This document shows positions 23,275 to 32,300 of a DNA stretch of 63,455 bases, one piece after another; the first letter of the stretch is position 1, and every line of letters starts with the position of its first letter. Made by a program: the position numbers and the translations under genes. The notes beneath the pieces were generated by a model, which was not told where the DNA came from, ran no database searches, and worked only from the letters and a program-made list of their open reading frames with translations. Location: IMG/VR virus record IMGVR_UViG_3300024974_000006, positions 1 to 63,455 of that record; one strand, given 5' to 3'. The stretch comes from a virus.

Positions 23275-23671
23275 TGATCATTTAACTGAAGATTACTTGA
23301 TTAAATTAAATAATGCCCTTATAAAAAGTGACAGTGGAACTTTTATCAAAAAAGAGAACTCTAAGATGAGTAATGTAGATGAAACATTACAAGAACGTGG
23401 AAATAGATATGGTGAATTTGCAAACCACTCAGCTATTACACAAGCATTAAAAAGAGTAGCAGAGGGTGATATTACATTACCTATTGGAGATGGTGTAGAG
23501 ACTATATATGTCCCTGAGACTAATTTTAAAACTCTTTCTCCAGCACACAAAGAAGCTTTAGATATGATTTTTCATAAAATCGGTAGGATACTTAATGGTG
23601 ATCCTAACTATACAGACAGCTGGCATGACATTGCTGGGTATGCTACTCTTGCAGAAAAAGAATGCCAATAA
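23264..23671 (+). CDS. Phage conserved protein, DUF6378-like (up to 135 aa)
   Basis: The segment ERGNRYGEFANHSAITQALK followed by HKEALDMIFHKIGRILNG and SWHDIAGYATLAEKE is a well-known phage pattern of unknown function. The start may be 23264 (overlapping the previous gene) or the ATG at 23369, which would begin closer to the conserved part. The family frequently sits among nucleotide-metabolism genes, as here. Its name is recalled from memory. Confidence 0.75.
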   Translation: MLINDHLTEDYLIKLNNALIKSDSGTFIKKENSKMSNVDETLQERGNRYGEFANHSAITQALKRVAEGDITLPIGDGVETIYVPETNFKTLSPAHKEALDMIFHKIGRILNGDPNYTDSWHDIAGYATLAEKECQ

Positions 23672-23865
23672 TAAGGATACCTTTTACAAAAGAGGATGAT
23701 GAACTAGGCGCTTGGTTAAGTGCTGCACTAGAAGATCCTAATGTATGTAAAGAATTTAAAGAGGTAATCAATAATTGGTTTAATTCTAAAACTATAACTA
23801 TTAAAGATATTTCACAATCTAGGAAAACTATTGAAAAAAGAATGTGGGAATCTTTAAAAAAATAG
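23662..23865 (+). CDS. Hypothetical protein (67 aa)
   Basis: Begins MPIIRIPFTKEDDELGAWLS and overlaps the previous gene by 10 bases. Mostly helical and charged. The stop lies just before the strong ribosome site AGGAG at 23863-23867. Not recognised. Confidence 0.65.
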   Translation: MPIIRIPFTKEDDELGAWLSAALEDPNVCKEFKEVINNWFNSKTITIKDISQSRKTIEKRMWESLKK

Positions 23866-23972
23866 GAGATTACTATGAAATTATCAGTAACTAGATTCAG
23901 CAGGATGCGAATCAAGATGAGTGGATAATAATAGCTGCATCCGCCTTATTATGTTTAACATTAAACATTTAT

Positions 23973-24290
23973 ATGGAGGCACGCAGTGAGCCAATAGAAA
24001 GTCAGGTTGCTATAGCTGCTGTGACTATGAATAGGGTGATGGAGAAGGATCAGAAATCAACTATTTGTAGAGTAGTATATCAACCAGGGTCTTTTTCTTG
24101 GACAAAGAAGCGAGTAAAGATAAAAGAGCCTAAAGCTTATAATAAAGCTAAGCAAGTGGCCTCACTTTACTTATCTGGTAAACTAAACAATCCTATAGGG
24201 AATAGGAAGTATTTTAATCATATATCCCTTGGAAAGAGATTTAGTACACCACATAAACCTATAAGAATTAGTAAGTTAGTTTACTATTAA
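23973..24290 (+). CDS. SleB-like cell wall hydrolase with unclear start
   Basis: From the ATG at 23973 the product is 105 residues: MEARSEPIESQVAIAAVTMN, then ICRVVYQPGSFSW and GNRKYFNHISLGKRF. This matches the Hydrolase_2 (SleB/CwlJ) peptidoglycan hydrolase family, and the Glu in EARSEP is the likely catalytic acid. The frame is open upstream to 23895 and encodes LLCLTLNIY, the usual start of the domain, but with no ATG, GTG or TTG. A strong ribosome site with an ATG at 23875 sits in another frame and stops at 23928. Either a one-base indel or an unusual start must be involved. Confidence 0.7.
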   Translation: MEARSEPIESQVAIAAVTMNRVMEKDQKSTICRVVYQPGSFSWTKKRVKIKEPKAYNKAKQVASLYLSGKLNNPIGNRKYFNHISLGKRFSTPHKPIRISKLVYY

Positions 24291-24296
24291 TTTTAT

Positions 24297-24331
24297 ACGC
24301 CTACTGGGGATTCTCGGTGGGCGTTTTTTTT
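24297..24331 (+). terminator. Rho-independent terminator
   Basis: An 8-bp GC-rich stem (24297-24304 with 24317-24324, one G-U pair), a 12-nt loop, then eight T (24324-24331). It ends transcription after the hydrolase gene, separating it from the ribonucleotide reductase genes. Confidence 0.85.
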
Positions 24332-24359
24332 CCTCTAAAATTTAGTAAGAGAGTGTAGC

Positions 24360-24590
24360 ATGTTGTTTGGAAAAGACTTTGAAATAGTTGAATTTGTAGA
24401 TGGAACTTATGGAGTTAGAGCAGTAACCTACTTCTTTTGGTTTAAAATAATAGAATATTACTTAGATGAAGAGTGTGCAAGATGGACCCTACCTGATATA
24501 ATAGTAAAACGTTGTAAATTCAAGTGTCTTGAAGAAGCTAAAGTAATCAAAGATAGATCCTATTTTAAAATAAAGAGGATAGTTGAATGA
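24360..24590 (+). CDS. Hypothetical protein (76 aa)
   Basis: First gene after the terminator. It begins MLFGKDFEIVEFVDGTYGVR, rich in aromatic residues with short beta strands, and has a basic C-terminus. No promoter was identified in the short gap upstream. Not recognised. Confidence 0.65.
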   Translation: MLFGKDFEIVEFVDGTYGVRAVTYFFWFKIIEYYLDEECARWTLPDIIVKRCKFKCLEEAKVIKDRSYFKIKRIVE

Positions 24591-24627
24591 TAAAGATAGA
24601 TATAGTTAGATTTGCAAGGAGAGTGTA

Positions 24628-25614
24628 TTGACAGTAAGAATATTAGAACCAAAAGAGACTTACATAATGGATTACCCTCAGTTTGTAGAACTAGCCAAAC
24701 GACAAGCTGAGATTATATGGCTTCCAGATGAGATAGAAGTAGAGAAGGATTTACATGATATAAAGACTAATTTCTCTCCTAGCGAATATCATGGAATTGT
24801 AACAGTCTTAAAATTGTTTACTCTTTATGAAACTAGGGTGGGAAATGAGTACTGGAAAGACTATGTATCTAAAGTCTTCCCTAGGCCAGACATACAAAGA
24901 ATGGCAGCCACTTTCTCCTATATGGAATTAGGGGTTCATGCTCCATTCTACGCAAAGCTTAATGAGGTATTAGGATTAGATACACCAGAATTCTTTAATT
25001 CATATTTAGAAGATGAAGTTCTATCTAATAGAATGGATTGGGTGGCTAAAAGATTAAGAAGAAAAGGGACACATTTAGATAGATTAAAGTCAGTAGCAAT
25101 CTTCTCTATGATTGAAGGTGCTATTCTTTATTCCTCATTTGCATTTATTAAACATTTTCAAACTAAAGGGAAGAATAAATTAATAAACGTAAATGCAGGT
25201 ATTAACTTCTCAGTACAAGATGAGGACATCCATTCTGTAGGAGGGGCTTTATTATTTAAAACTTACTTACAAGAGGTCTTAGTAGAAAACTCTAATTTCA
25301 ATCTAGTAGAATTAGTAGAAGAAATTATAAATACTGCTAAAATTATTTACGAACATGAGAGTATTATAAACAACAAGATATTTGAAACAGGTGAGATGGA
25401 AGGGATTACAGCTCTCCAATTAAATAACTTTGTTCAATCTAGATTAGACCTGTGTTTATCTCAACTTAATATTGAACCTATCTTCAAACCTAAATATAAC
25501 CCTATAGCTGAATGGTTTTATAATAATATTAATAGTTCTATTCTACATGATTTCTTTGTTAAACAAGGAAGTGACTATAATAGAAACTGGAAAGAGACAG
25601 CATTCAAATGGTAA
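24628..25614 (+). CDS. nrdB: Ribonucleoside-diphosphate reductase, small (beta) subunit
   Basis: A TTG start with GGAGAG about 5 nt upstream; 328 residues. Metal-site helices: YETRVGNEYW, FSYMELGVHAPFY (Glu100, His104, candidate radical Tyr108), MIEGAILYSSF and VQDEDIHSVGG. Together with NrdA it reduces ribonucleotides to deoxyribonucleotides. The first Glu-His pair is spaced ExxxH rather than the ExxH of E. coli NrdB; the second pair is the usual ExxH. Encoded before nrdA, with one unknown gene between. Confidence 0.9.
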   Translation: MTVRILEPKETYIMDYPQFVELAKRQAEIIWLPDEIEVEKDLHDIKTNFSPSEYHGIVTVLKLFTLYETRVGNEYWKDYVSKVFPRPDIQRMAATFSYMELGVHAPFYAKLNEVLGLDTPEFFNSYLEDEVLSNRMDWVAKRLRRKGTHLDRLKSVAIFSMIEGAILYSSFAFIKHFQTKGKNKLINVNAGINFSVQDEDIHSVGGALLFKTYLQEVLVENSNFNLVELVEEIINTAKIIYEHESIINNKIFETGEMEGITALQLNNFVQSRLDLCLSQLNIEPIFKPKYNPIAEWFYNNINSSILHDFFVKQGSDYNRNWKETAFKW

Positions 25615-25626
25615 AGGAGTAAGAAA

Positions 25627-25989
25627 ATGAAACCATTCTATGAGTATAGTACTAGTAGCGAGATTCACAATAATGAAATTACTATTAAAGTTGTAATACC
25701 ATCTAAATTCGGGAGGTTAATTACTCCAGAGGATGCAGAAATAATCGAATGTATTATATTATCTAGAATTGATGATGTGCTACTTTATATAATCAATAAG
25801 CATATCTATTTAACTATTGATAAAGTCAAATCATCCTTTATTCATGATAAGAGAGTACATAATATAAATGAATATATAAGATTATTTAAAAGGATATTTT
25901 ATAGGACTAAGCCTGCATTGATGACAGATAAAGAACACCATGAGATAAAAGAAACTCTAAAATATAGCAATCAACTAGATGTGGAGTAA
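25627..25989 (+). CDS. Unknown protein between nrdB and nrdA (120 aa)
   Basis: Begins MKPFYEYSTSSEIHNNEITI. Alternating beta and helical segments, basic second half. It lacks the Cys pair expected of a glutaredoxin, so it does not look like the usual reductant gene found in this place. It has GGAG upstream of the ATG and ends just before nrdA. Function unknown. Confidence 0.75.
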   Translation: MKPFYEYSTSSEIHNNEITIKVVIPSKFGRLITPEDAEIIECIILSRIDDVLLYIINKHIYLTIDKVKSSFIHDKRVHNINEYIRLFKRIFYRTKPALMTDKEHHEIKETLKYSNQLDVE

Positions 25990-25992
25990 GTA

Positions 25993-27690
25993 TTGAGTAT
26001 CTATAAAGAATTAAGTGAAGAAAGAAAAGAACTTCAAGCTAAAGGAGAATTACCTAATTGGATAACTACTAACTCTTGGCAAATGTTAAAGAGTAAATAC
26101 TTAGATAAAGATGAGACTTTATTAAGTAGATTTGCTTCTATTAGTAATAGAGCTGCTAGTTATATGCCAGACAATATAAAACATGAATGGTTTGATAAGT
26201 TCTTTTTATTAATGTGGAATGGATGGCTAATTCCATCTACTCCAGTACTAGCTAATATGGGTAGAGATAAAGGATGCCAAGTCTCTTGCTCAGGAGGGTA
26301 CATTGGTGATTCAGTATATGATTTCTATAATGGACAAGTGGAAGCGGCTCTACTCTCGAAGAATGGATTTGGTACATCAGGATACCTTGGAGCTATTCGT
26401 CCAAGAGGCTCCGGTATTAATGGGATTCGTGGTAGTGCTTCTGGTGTTCTACCAGTATTTAAAGATTATATACAAGTTAGTAAAGACATCTCTCAAGGGT
26501 CTTCTAGAAGAGGTGCTTGGGCAGGATACTTAGAAATAGATCATCCAGATTTCTTAGAAATACTAAACTTTATCTCTAAGACACCTGATGATGCTAATGT
26601 AGGATGGATAATATCAGATAAGTTTATAGATAGACTTAATAATGGTGATTCTGACGCCATAGAACGTTACCAGAAGACTTTAAAGTTAAAGATGATTACT
26701 GGTAAGGGCTACTACTTCTTCATTGATAAGGTGAATAGATTAGCACCTTCTTGGTATAGAGAGCAAAATAGAAAAATAGTAGCTTCTAACCTTTGTACTG
26801 AGATAGCCCTTCCATCTACCCTAGAGGAGACTTTTACCTGTGTACTCTCATCTAATAACTTATCTAAATGGGATGAATGGAAATCAAAAAATGTTTTCTT
26901 TGATTCTCTTGTATTTCTCCATTGTGTGGCTTTGGACTTTATTAATAATGGTTCAAACATTCTCGGACTTGAAAAAGCTATTAATTTTACTAGGAACCAT
27001 ATGGCTCTTGGTCTGGGTACTCTTGGATACCATACCTATCTTCAAGATAACCTAATACCTTATGAGTCTCTAACAGCTCATCTGTGGAATGTAGAAGTTT
27101 ATAGACAAATGCACTCAGAGACACTGGATGCTTCTCAATGGTTAGCAACTATATTTGGAGAAGCCCCTATCACTCAAGGTTATGGAGTAGCTAATGCAAC
27201 TCGTATAGCTATCGCACCTAATCTATCTTCGGCTCTATATGCTGGTGGGGTCTCTCAAGGGATAGAACCTATCTATAAGAATGTGTATATTCAAGGAAGT
27301 GCTGCTGGAGAAATGGATAGAGTTAATCCATCTCTATTAAAGATAATGAGAGAGAGAGGAAAGTACTCTAAGAAAACTTTAGATAATATTATAAAAGATA
27401 AAGGCTCTGTTAGAAACGTAGACTGGTTGAGTAATGAAGAGAAAGAAGTTTTTAAGACAGCCTTTGAAATAGATCAAAGGGTAATCCTAAGAGCAGCATC
27501 AACTAGACAAAGATTTATTGATCAGGCTCAATCAATTAATTTATTCTTTTCAGCAGATGAAAGTGAAGAGTATATTTCAGAGGTACATAAAATAGCATTT
27601 GAAGATAAATATATAAAATCATTGTATTATATTCGTAGTGAAACGGGAGTGGTATCCCATAAAGGTGAGTGTGTAGCATGTGGAAGTTAA
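25993..27690 (+). CDS. nrdA: Ribonucleoside-diphosphate reductase, large (alpha) subunit
   Basis: TTG start with GGAG 6 nt upstream; 565 residues, much shorter than E. coli NrdA (about 760) and without an N-terminal ATP-cone. The active-site elements are present: CQVSCSGGYIGDS (redox Cys), NLCTEIALPS (radical-site Cys), IAPNLSSALYAGG, and a C-terminal Cys pair in GECVACGS that exchanges electrons with a thioredoxin or glutaredoxin. Lack of the cone suggests altered allosteric control, common in phage versions. The end overlaps the lipoprotein gene. Confidence 0.92.
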   Translation: MSIYKELSEERKELQAKGELPNWITTNSWQMLKSKYLDKDETLLSRFASISNRAASYMPDNIKHEWFDKFFLLMWNGWLIPSTPVLANMGRDKGCQVSCSGGYIGDSVYDFYNGQVEAALLSKNGFGTSGYLGAIRPRGSGINGIRGSASGVLPVFKDYIQVSKDISQGSSRRGAWAGYLEIDHPDFLEILNFISKTPDDANVGWIISDKFIDRLNNGDSDAIERYQKTLKLKMITGKGYYFFIDKVNRLAPSWYREQNRKIVASNLCTEIALPSTLEETFTCVLSSNNLSKWDEWKSKNVFFDSLVFLHCVALDFINNGSNILGLEKAINFTRNHMALGLGTLGYHTYLQDNLIPYESLTAHLWNVEVYRQMHSETLDASQWLATIFGEAPITQGYGVANATRIAIAPNLSSALYAGGVSQGIEPIYKNVYIQGSAAGEMDRVNPSLLKIMRERGKYSKKTLDNIIKDKGSVRNVDWLSNEEKEVFKTAFEIDQRVILRAASTRQRFIDQAQSINLFFSADESEEYISEVHKIAFEDKYIKSLYYIRSETGVVSHKGECVACGS

Positions 27691-27941
27691 TAGTATTAGT
27701 AGTGCTCTTATCAGGTTGTTCATATATTACTTATGAGGGTAAACCAGATGGAAGTACAGTTGTAAAAGGATGGGAAATAGGATCAACTACAGCTCTCTCA
27801 GGGGCTGATTTTAGTACTACTGGAACAAGTAGATCACTTAAGATAGATTCGTTTAATAAGGATCAAGTAGAAGGCTTAAAACAAGTTAATCAAGGTTTAT
27901 CATTAATCGTAGAAGGCGCTGCTAAAGGGGCATTGAAATGA
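27678..27941 (+). CDS. Small lipoprotein (87 aa)
   Basis: The ATG at 27678 has AAGGTGAG 8 nt upstream; a GTG at 27669 is the alternative. MWKLIVLVVLLSGCS is a signal peptide with a lipobox (LSGC), so the mature protein would be anchored in a membrane. The rest (GWEIGSTTALSGADF) is Gly/Ser/Thr-rich with a helical end. Small lipoproteins can be superinfection blockers or outer-membrane spanin parts; neither is shown. Confidence 0.75.
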   Translation: MWKLIVLVVLLSGCSYITYEGKPDGSTVVKGWEIGSTTALSGADFSTTGTSRSLKIDSFNKDQVEGLKQVNQGLSLIVEGAAKGALK

Positions 27942-28189
27942 AAAAGTTAGTATTACTATTTTTACTATTTACTACGCAAGTAATAGCAGAAGATTTAGAT
28001 AAAAGGCATGATGGCTCTGTATTCTCATGTAATGAGATTAGGGCTGATTATGTAACTTCAGGTAAAGAAGTGTTCTTTAAAGAATATCAAGAGTGGTGCA
28101 AAGGAAGTAAATTATATCCGCAGGAAGAGTTAAGTAGAGGTGAGGTAAACCCTACTGGTAATTTCATTGAATTAAGAAAGCAGTTATGA
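27938..28189 (+). CDS. Secreted small protein (83 aa)
   Basis: The N-terminus MKKLVLLFLLFTTQVIAED is a typical signal peptide with a cleavage site after VIA. The mature part is about 66 residues with two Cys that could form a disulphide in the periplasm. It overlaps neighbours by 4 bases on both sides. Function unknown. Confidence 0.72.
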   Translation: MKKLVLLFLLFTTQVIAEDLDKRHDGSVFSCNEIRADYVTSGKEVFFKEYQEWCKGSKLYPQEELSRGEVNPTGNFIELRKQL

Positions 28190-28341
28190 TTGCTAAATTA
28201 TTTAAAGTATTAGGATGGATAGTTCTAGCACTTACCTTTTTATTCTGGGTAGAGATTGAGATGCAATCCCAAAATCCATGTAGTGTATGGGCTAAACATC
28301 CAAATGAATGTAGTTCAAACCATTATCCAAATATTAAATAA
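28186..28341 (+). CDS. Small membrane-anchored protein with Cys pair (51 aa)
   Basis: Begins MIAKLFKVLGWIVLALTFLF: one membrane segment (about 8-22), then an outside tail with two Cys (NPCSVW, NECSS). It is coupled to both neighbours (ATGA and TAATG). With the two genes before it, this makes three successive envelope-directed proteins. Not recognised. Confidence 0.65.
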   Translation: MIAKLFKVLGWIVLALTFLFWVEIEMQSQNPCSVWAKHPNECSSNHYPNIK

Positions 28342-28985
28342 TGCCTAGAAGACTTAAGTTTTCAGGAATGAAGAGGAGGGGGGTAGTAAGTCAACTCCCT
28401 CCTGAAGGTACAGATGAGGAACTAATGGAAGCTTTTAATGTAGCTGAATCTTATCTTTATAAGATCTTATCTTATGCAGATAAGGAGGAAGTAATACCTA
28501 AAGAAGAGCTAGATAAAGAAAGAAGAATATTTCAGTTTGTAAAACAAGGACCAAAGGCAGCATCATTTAGATTTACTAAACATGGCAAACTTACATCTGC
28601 TGATGTTCTTTATTTCTTATCTACTACTCAATCAGCAGATAGACTGTCCGAGACCTATGGTGTATCTGCTACTAAAATAAGAGCTATTAGAAGAGGAGAT
28701 AGCCCAGACTGGCATTGGGAGTATTTATTTGTTAGAAGATTAAAAGCTATCCTTAAAGGAATAGCAATTAAATCAGATGCAACAGAATTTAGGACTCACA
28801 GAATATATTCTATATCTCATAGAACTACTCCTAGTAATATTGAAATATTATATTATACTACTTCTCTTCTTAAAGCTAAGAAATTAAGACAAGGTATTAT
28901 AAAAGAAAAGGAATATGATAAGATGGTCAAGGAAGGAACTTTAGATATAATCTATCCTATAGATAGAATATTAGTAATGAAGTAA
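28341..28985 (+). CDS. Possible helix-turn-helix protein (214 aa)
   Basis: Overlaps the previous stop (TAATG). It begins MPRRLKFSGMKRRGVVSQLP, a basic start. The stretch TQSADRLSETYGVSATKIRA (about residues 93-112) reads as a helix-turn-helix with the usual Gly/Val turn, followed by basic residues. It may be a DNA-binding regulator of late transcription, since no polymerase or sigma factor was found and it lies at the end of the plus-strand arm. That role is inference. Confidence 0.7.
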   Translation: MPRRLKFSGMKRRGVVSQLPPEGTDEELMEAFNVAESYLYKILSYADKEEVIPKEELDKERRIFQFVKQGPKAASFRFTKHGKLTSADVLYFLSTTQSADRLSETYGVSATKIRAIRRGDSPDWHWEYLFVRRLKAILKGIAIKSDATEFRTHRIYSISHRTTPSNIEILYYTTSLLKAKKLRQGIIKEKEYDKMVKEGTLDIIYPIDRILVMK

Positions 28986-28991
28986 ATAATT

Positions 28992-29213
28992 ATGCAACCT
29001 ATTAAGAAATATGCTAAAGATGATAATGATCCACTATGGGAGAGTGAGGATGGATGGTTAGTTAATGTTAAAGATTATGAAGTACTAGAATCAGAGTATA
29101 AAAGAGTATTAACTGAGTATAGTAAATTAGTTGAATCATATGTAGATATTAGGTCTAAATACACTATGCTTATAGTTAAGTTAAAAGAGATGACTGATAT
29201 TATATCTAAGTAA
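28992..29213 (+). CDS. Hypothetical coiled-coil protein (73 aa)
   Basis: Begins MQPIKKYAKDDNDPLWESED; from about residue 28 it is one long helix with heptads (YKRVLTEYSKLVESYVDIRS). Last gene of the plus arm. A minus-strand promoter just beyond (29241-29269) would make RNA antisense to it. Function unknown. Confidence 0.7.
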   Translation: MQPIKKYAKDDNDPLWESEDGWLVNVKDYEVLESEYKRVLTEYSKLVESYVDIRSKYTMLIVKLKEMTDIISK

Positions 29214-29216
29214 TAC

Positions 29217-29271
29217 TACTCTCCCTTCTGGGACAAGTGTATTATATCATACTTTCTTTCATTTGTCAATA
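29217..29271 (-). repeat. 55-bp direct repeat, copy 2
   Basis: Matches 1202-1256 at 51 of 55 positions. All four differences lie outside the two minus-strand promoter hexamers. Lies between the last plus-strand gene and the bidirectional terminator. Confidence 0.9.
29241..29269 (-). promoter_or_regulatory. Perfect sigma-70 promoter, leftward (copy 2)
   Basis: Minus strand TTGACA (29269-29264), 17 nt, TATAAT (29246-29241). It sits immediately downstream of the terminator that ends the late minus-strand arm and points into the 3' end of the plus-strand arm, so its transcript, starting near 29234, would be antisense to 29213 and beyond. Confidence 0.75.
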
Positions 29272-29278
29272 CCCACAA

Positions 29279-29318
29279 AAAAGCCCCTATAGGAATTAAT
29301 ACTCCTATAGGGGCTTTT
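29279..29318. terminator. Bidirectional Rho-independent terminator
   Basis: A perfect 16-bp stem (29279-29294 with 29303-29318) and an 8-nt loop. T-rich on the plus side (CTTTTATTTG) and with six T on the minus side. It separates the two convergent arms. The minus-strand promoter of copy 2 begins right behind its minus-strand side. Confidence 0.92.
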
Positions 29319-29324
29319 ATTTGT

Positions 29325-32300
29325 TTAAAATTCTTCTTGCATTTGAGTTCTAATTAACTTAGATCTACTGTTAATATCTCTTAGTTTAGAAGCTCTGTCT
29401 TCAAATGATAAATTACGATCATGCACTACCTTACTTCTTAAAGTAGCCACTTCCTGTAATCTCTTCTGATAATATTTCTTTCTATTGTAATCCCCAGATT
29501 CACTCACACCAATAGCACCAAATCCAGTAATACCGGCTAATACCTGTCCAGGAGTAGATTTAATATCACCAAACCTATCTTTAGGTGGGGTATTAGTAAC
29601 AAAAGTATCAACCATCTTGCTAGCCCATCCATGGGATGAAAGCCAAGCAGGAGTCATAATGTTCATAGAAAACAACATCAATTCAGAGAGTTGTTGACTT
29701 CCAGAAGCTCCAGGGGTCATAATGTTCTTTCCAGTAAAACTATCCTTACCATTTAGCATTGCTGCAACAGCAGTAGGGGTAGGACCACCTAAGAATCCAA
29801 ACTCATTAAATACTGTGCCTACTGATTGAACACCAGTAGAAATAGGTGATTCCATCCCATCTTCTACATAATTCTCATGAACTTTTCTAGCAGCAGTTAC
29901 ATACTGACTCCAAGGAATCAGATAATCTAATGGTAGTATTTGAGGACGATTAGAACTATCTTTGAAAGGTAAGAAAGCAGTACCTGCATTATGTCTATAA
30001 TAATCTGGTAATCTTCTTTTAAACTTTCTAATATCTTCATCGTCCCAATCATTAGCCATTTGAGAGATCATAGTAAGTAAAGCCGGAAGAGTAGCATACT
30101 GAGCAAACTTTAATGGATGTTTAATCATAGCTCTTATAGCAGCTGGACCAGCCTTATAAGTAAAAGTTAAGAAAGGAGCACCAAAAGGTATCCTTCTCAA
30201 AGTCCTTACCCAACTATGTACTTGGGTATAATCGAATAAAGTTTCATTAGCATGATTAGCCGCTTTAGTCAATAGAACTTGCTTATGATTATTATCTAGA
30301 TCATCTAACTTCTTATTATTTTGAGTTTCCCAAGTTTGAATATAATCTCTAAAAGCAACTGTTTTAAATGTGCCTTCAAGAAATGCAAACATCTTGGAAG
30401 TAGTAGCACTAGTTTTATGACCAGCCATTTTTAACATAGCCATAACTCTTTCATCAGTAAAATGAAGAATATCATCTAAACTAGTAGATTTTCTTTGAGC
30501 ATAAGCAGCTTGAGCAGCTTCTAATTCATCACCATATTGACTATAAATATCTTGCAGTTCTACGGCACTAAAAGTAGTACCAAATAATCCATAATCATTA
30601 GCCATCTTCCAGTAACTACTTTGCTGTCCATTTTTAGCTTTAATTAACTCATCAGTGAGCATCCCAATCAATTTAACTTTAGATGTGCTAGTACCTAGAT
30701 CTAACAGTGCAAAATTACCAAAGAAGTTTCTAACCCAACTAGCAGGATTCAACCCTACCATGCTAAGTTTCCAAAATCTATTAACTCTTTCTAGAGTACC
30801 ATTAGGAGCAAAGAATTTCTCAATGTTATCCTTATGTGCAGTATTATAAGGTGCTACAAATGACTCCAAATCATTAGCCACTTCCTTTCGTACATATTTA
30901 CCAGATAGAGCACCCATTTGTTTGTTCTTAGGGAGCCTAACATAGTTATCCTTTAAGAAAGCATCTTTATCATCAGAGGTTGTCTGTCCTATTTGTAGAG
31001 CATGTTCATGAGCATCAGTAATAATCTTATCTTCTATCTTCCTAATATCTTCTTCCAATTTTACTGTACTTTCTTTAAAAGCGTCGATAGATACTTTAGA
31101 ATTACTAAAGAAATTATTTTGATCTTCTTTATTTAACTCATTAATAATATATAAATTTTGTTCTAATTGCTCATACGCCTTATCTATACTTAGTCTATGT
31201 CCACTATATTTTATTTCAGCGTTATTAGTTAGTACCCAATAAGTACTATCTGTTTTAGACACTTTATTAATGGTATTAAACATCTCTAATAATAAGTGGT
31301 CTCTAGCCATAACTCCATAAGTCTCAGCGACTAAGAATCTAACATCCTTTATCTGTCCTAAAGCTAGCTTATCTAGTTCACTTCTCTCCTTCTTCTTTTT
31401 CATCCAAGAGAGGGCAGAAGGTCTTTTACCTGATCCTCTATAAGCTTTAACAAACTTTAAATATTGGACATGTAAGTAAGCATCTTCATTCTTCTCAAAC
31501 ACATTCTTATCTATTGCACCTAGATCGGATAGATACTTTCCTGTTTCTCTAATTGCAGTTTTAGCTTTAAGAATAACTTTCTTTTGGATGGCAGTTACAG
31601 GTAAGTCATCTACTTTAGCACCTTTAGTAATAAAATACTCTAACACCGCTTGGTTTTGTAATGGATCTAAGCCTTTTAAAGCATGGGAGAGGGCAGTAGT
31701 AGCCTCTTCTATATTAGCAATCTTACCTTTGGTAATATTAGCAATACCAGAATAAGCTTCTTCATATTGCATATCCCCGAAGACTCTCATAGATTTTAAG
31801 ATAGGAGTATGTTTAAGAGTATTATTAAACTTCTTATATGCCCTAGTAAATACATTATCTGATAATTCACCAAATCCACTTAAGAACACAGACCCAAAAG
31901 CTTTCTCATCTTCTAATAGACTATAAGGAGAGTATTGATGAATAATCTGTTCTGGAGGTAATTGAGTGTCACCAATAGAGTAAGATTGATTTCCATCCCT
32001 AACATCACTATTAACTTCAGCACTCTCATTAGCAACAGTTGGAATCTTACCAAAAGGTTTATCTGAGAACCATTGTTCTGCTGGATTAATAGTATCAAAG
32101 ATACGATCAGTGGATTCAGCTATAGCACTTTCTAAATCTTCTCTAGTAAGAGTATCAAAACTATTACCATAATACCTTTTTAATAAGTGTTTAATCTTAC
32201 TAATAATATTATTTAACCAGTTCTCTCTATTCCTTCTAAGGTCAGTCCTTTTAGGACTTGATTTATCACCTAATCCAACTCTATTCTTAATAAACGTAGT

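Noticed and set aside
24587-24631. 14-codon frame overlapping the nrdB start
   Set aside because: Too short to support; it may be a coupling leader, but there is no more evidence than the overlap.
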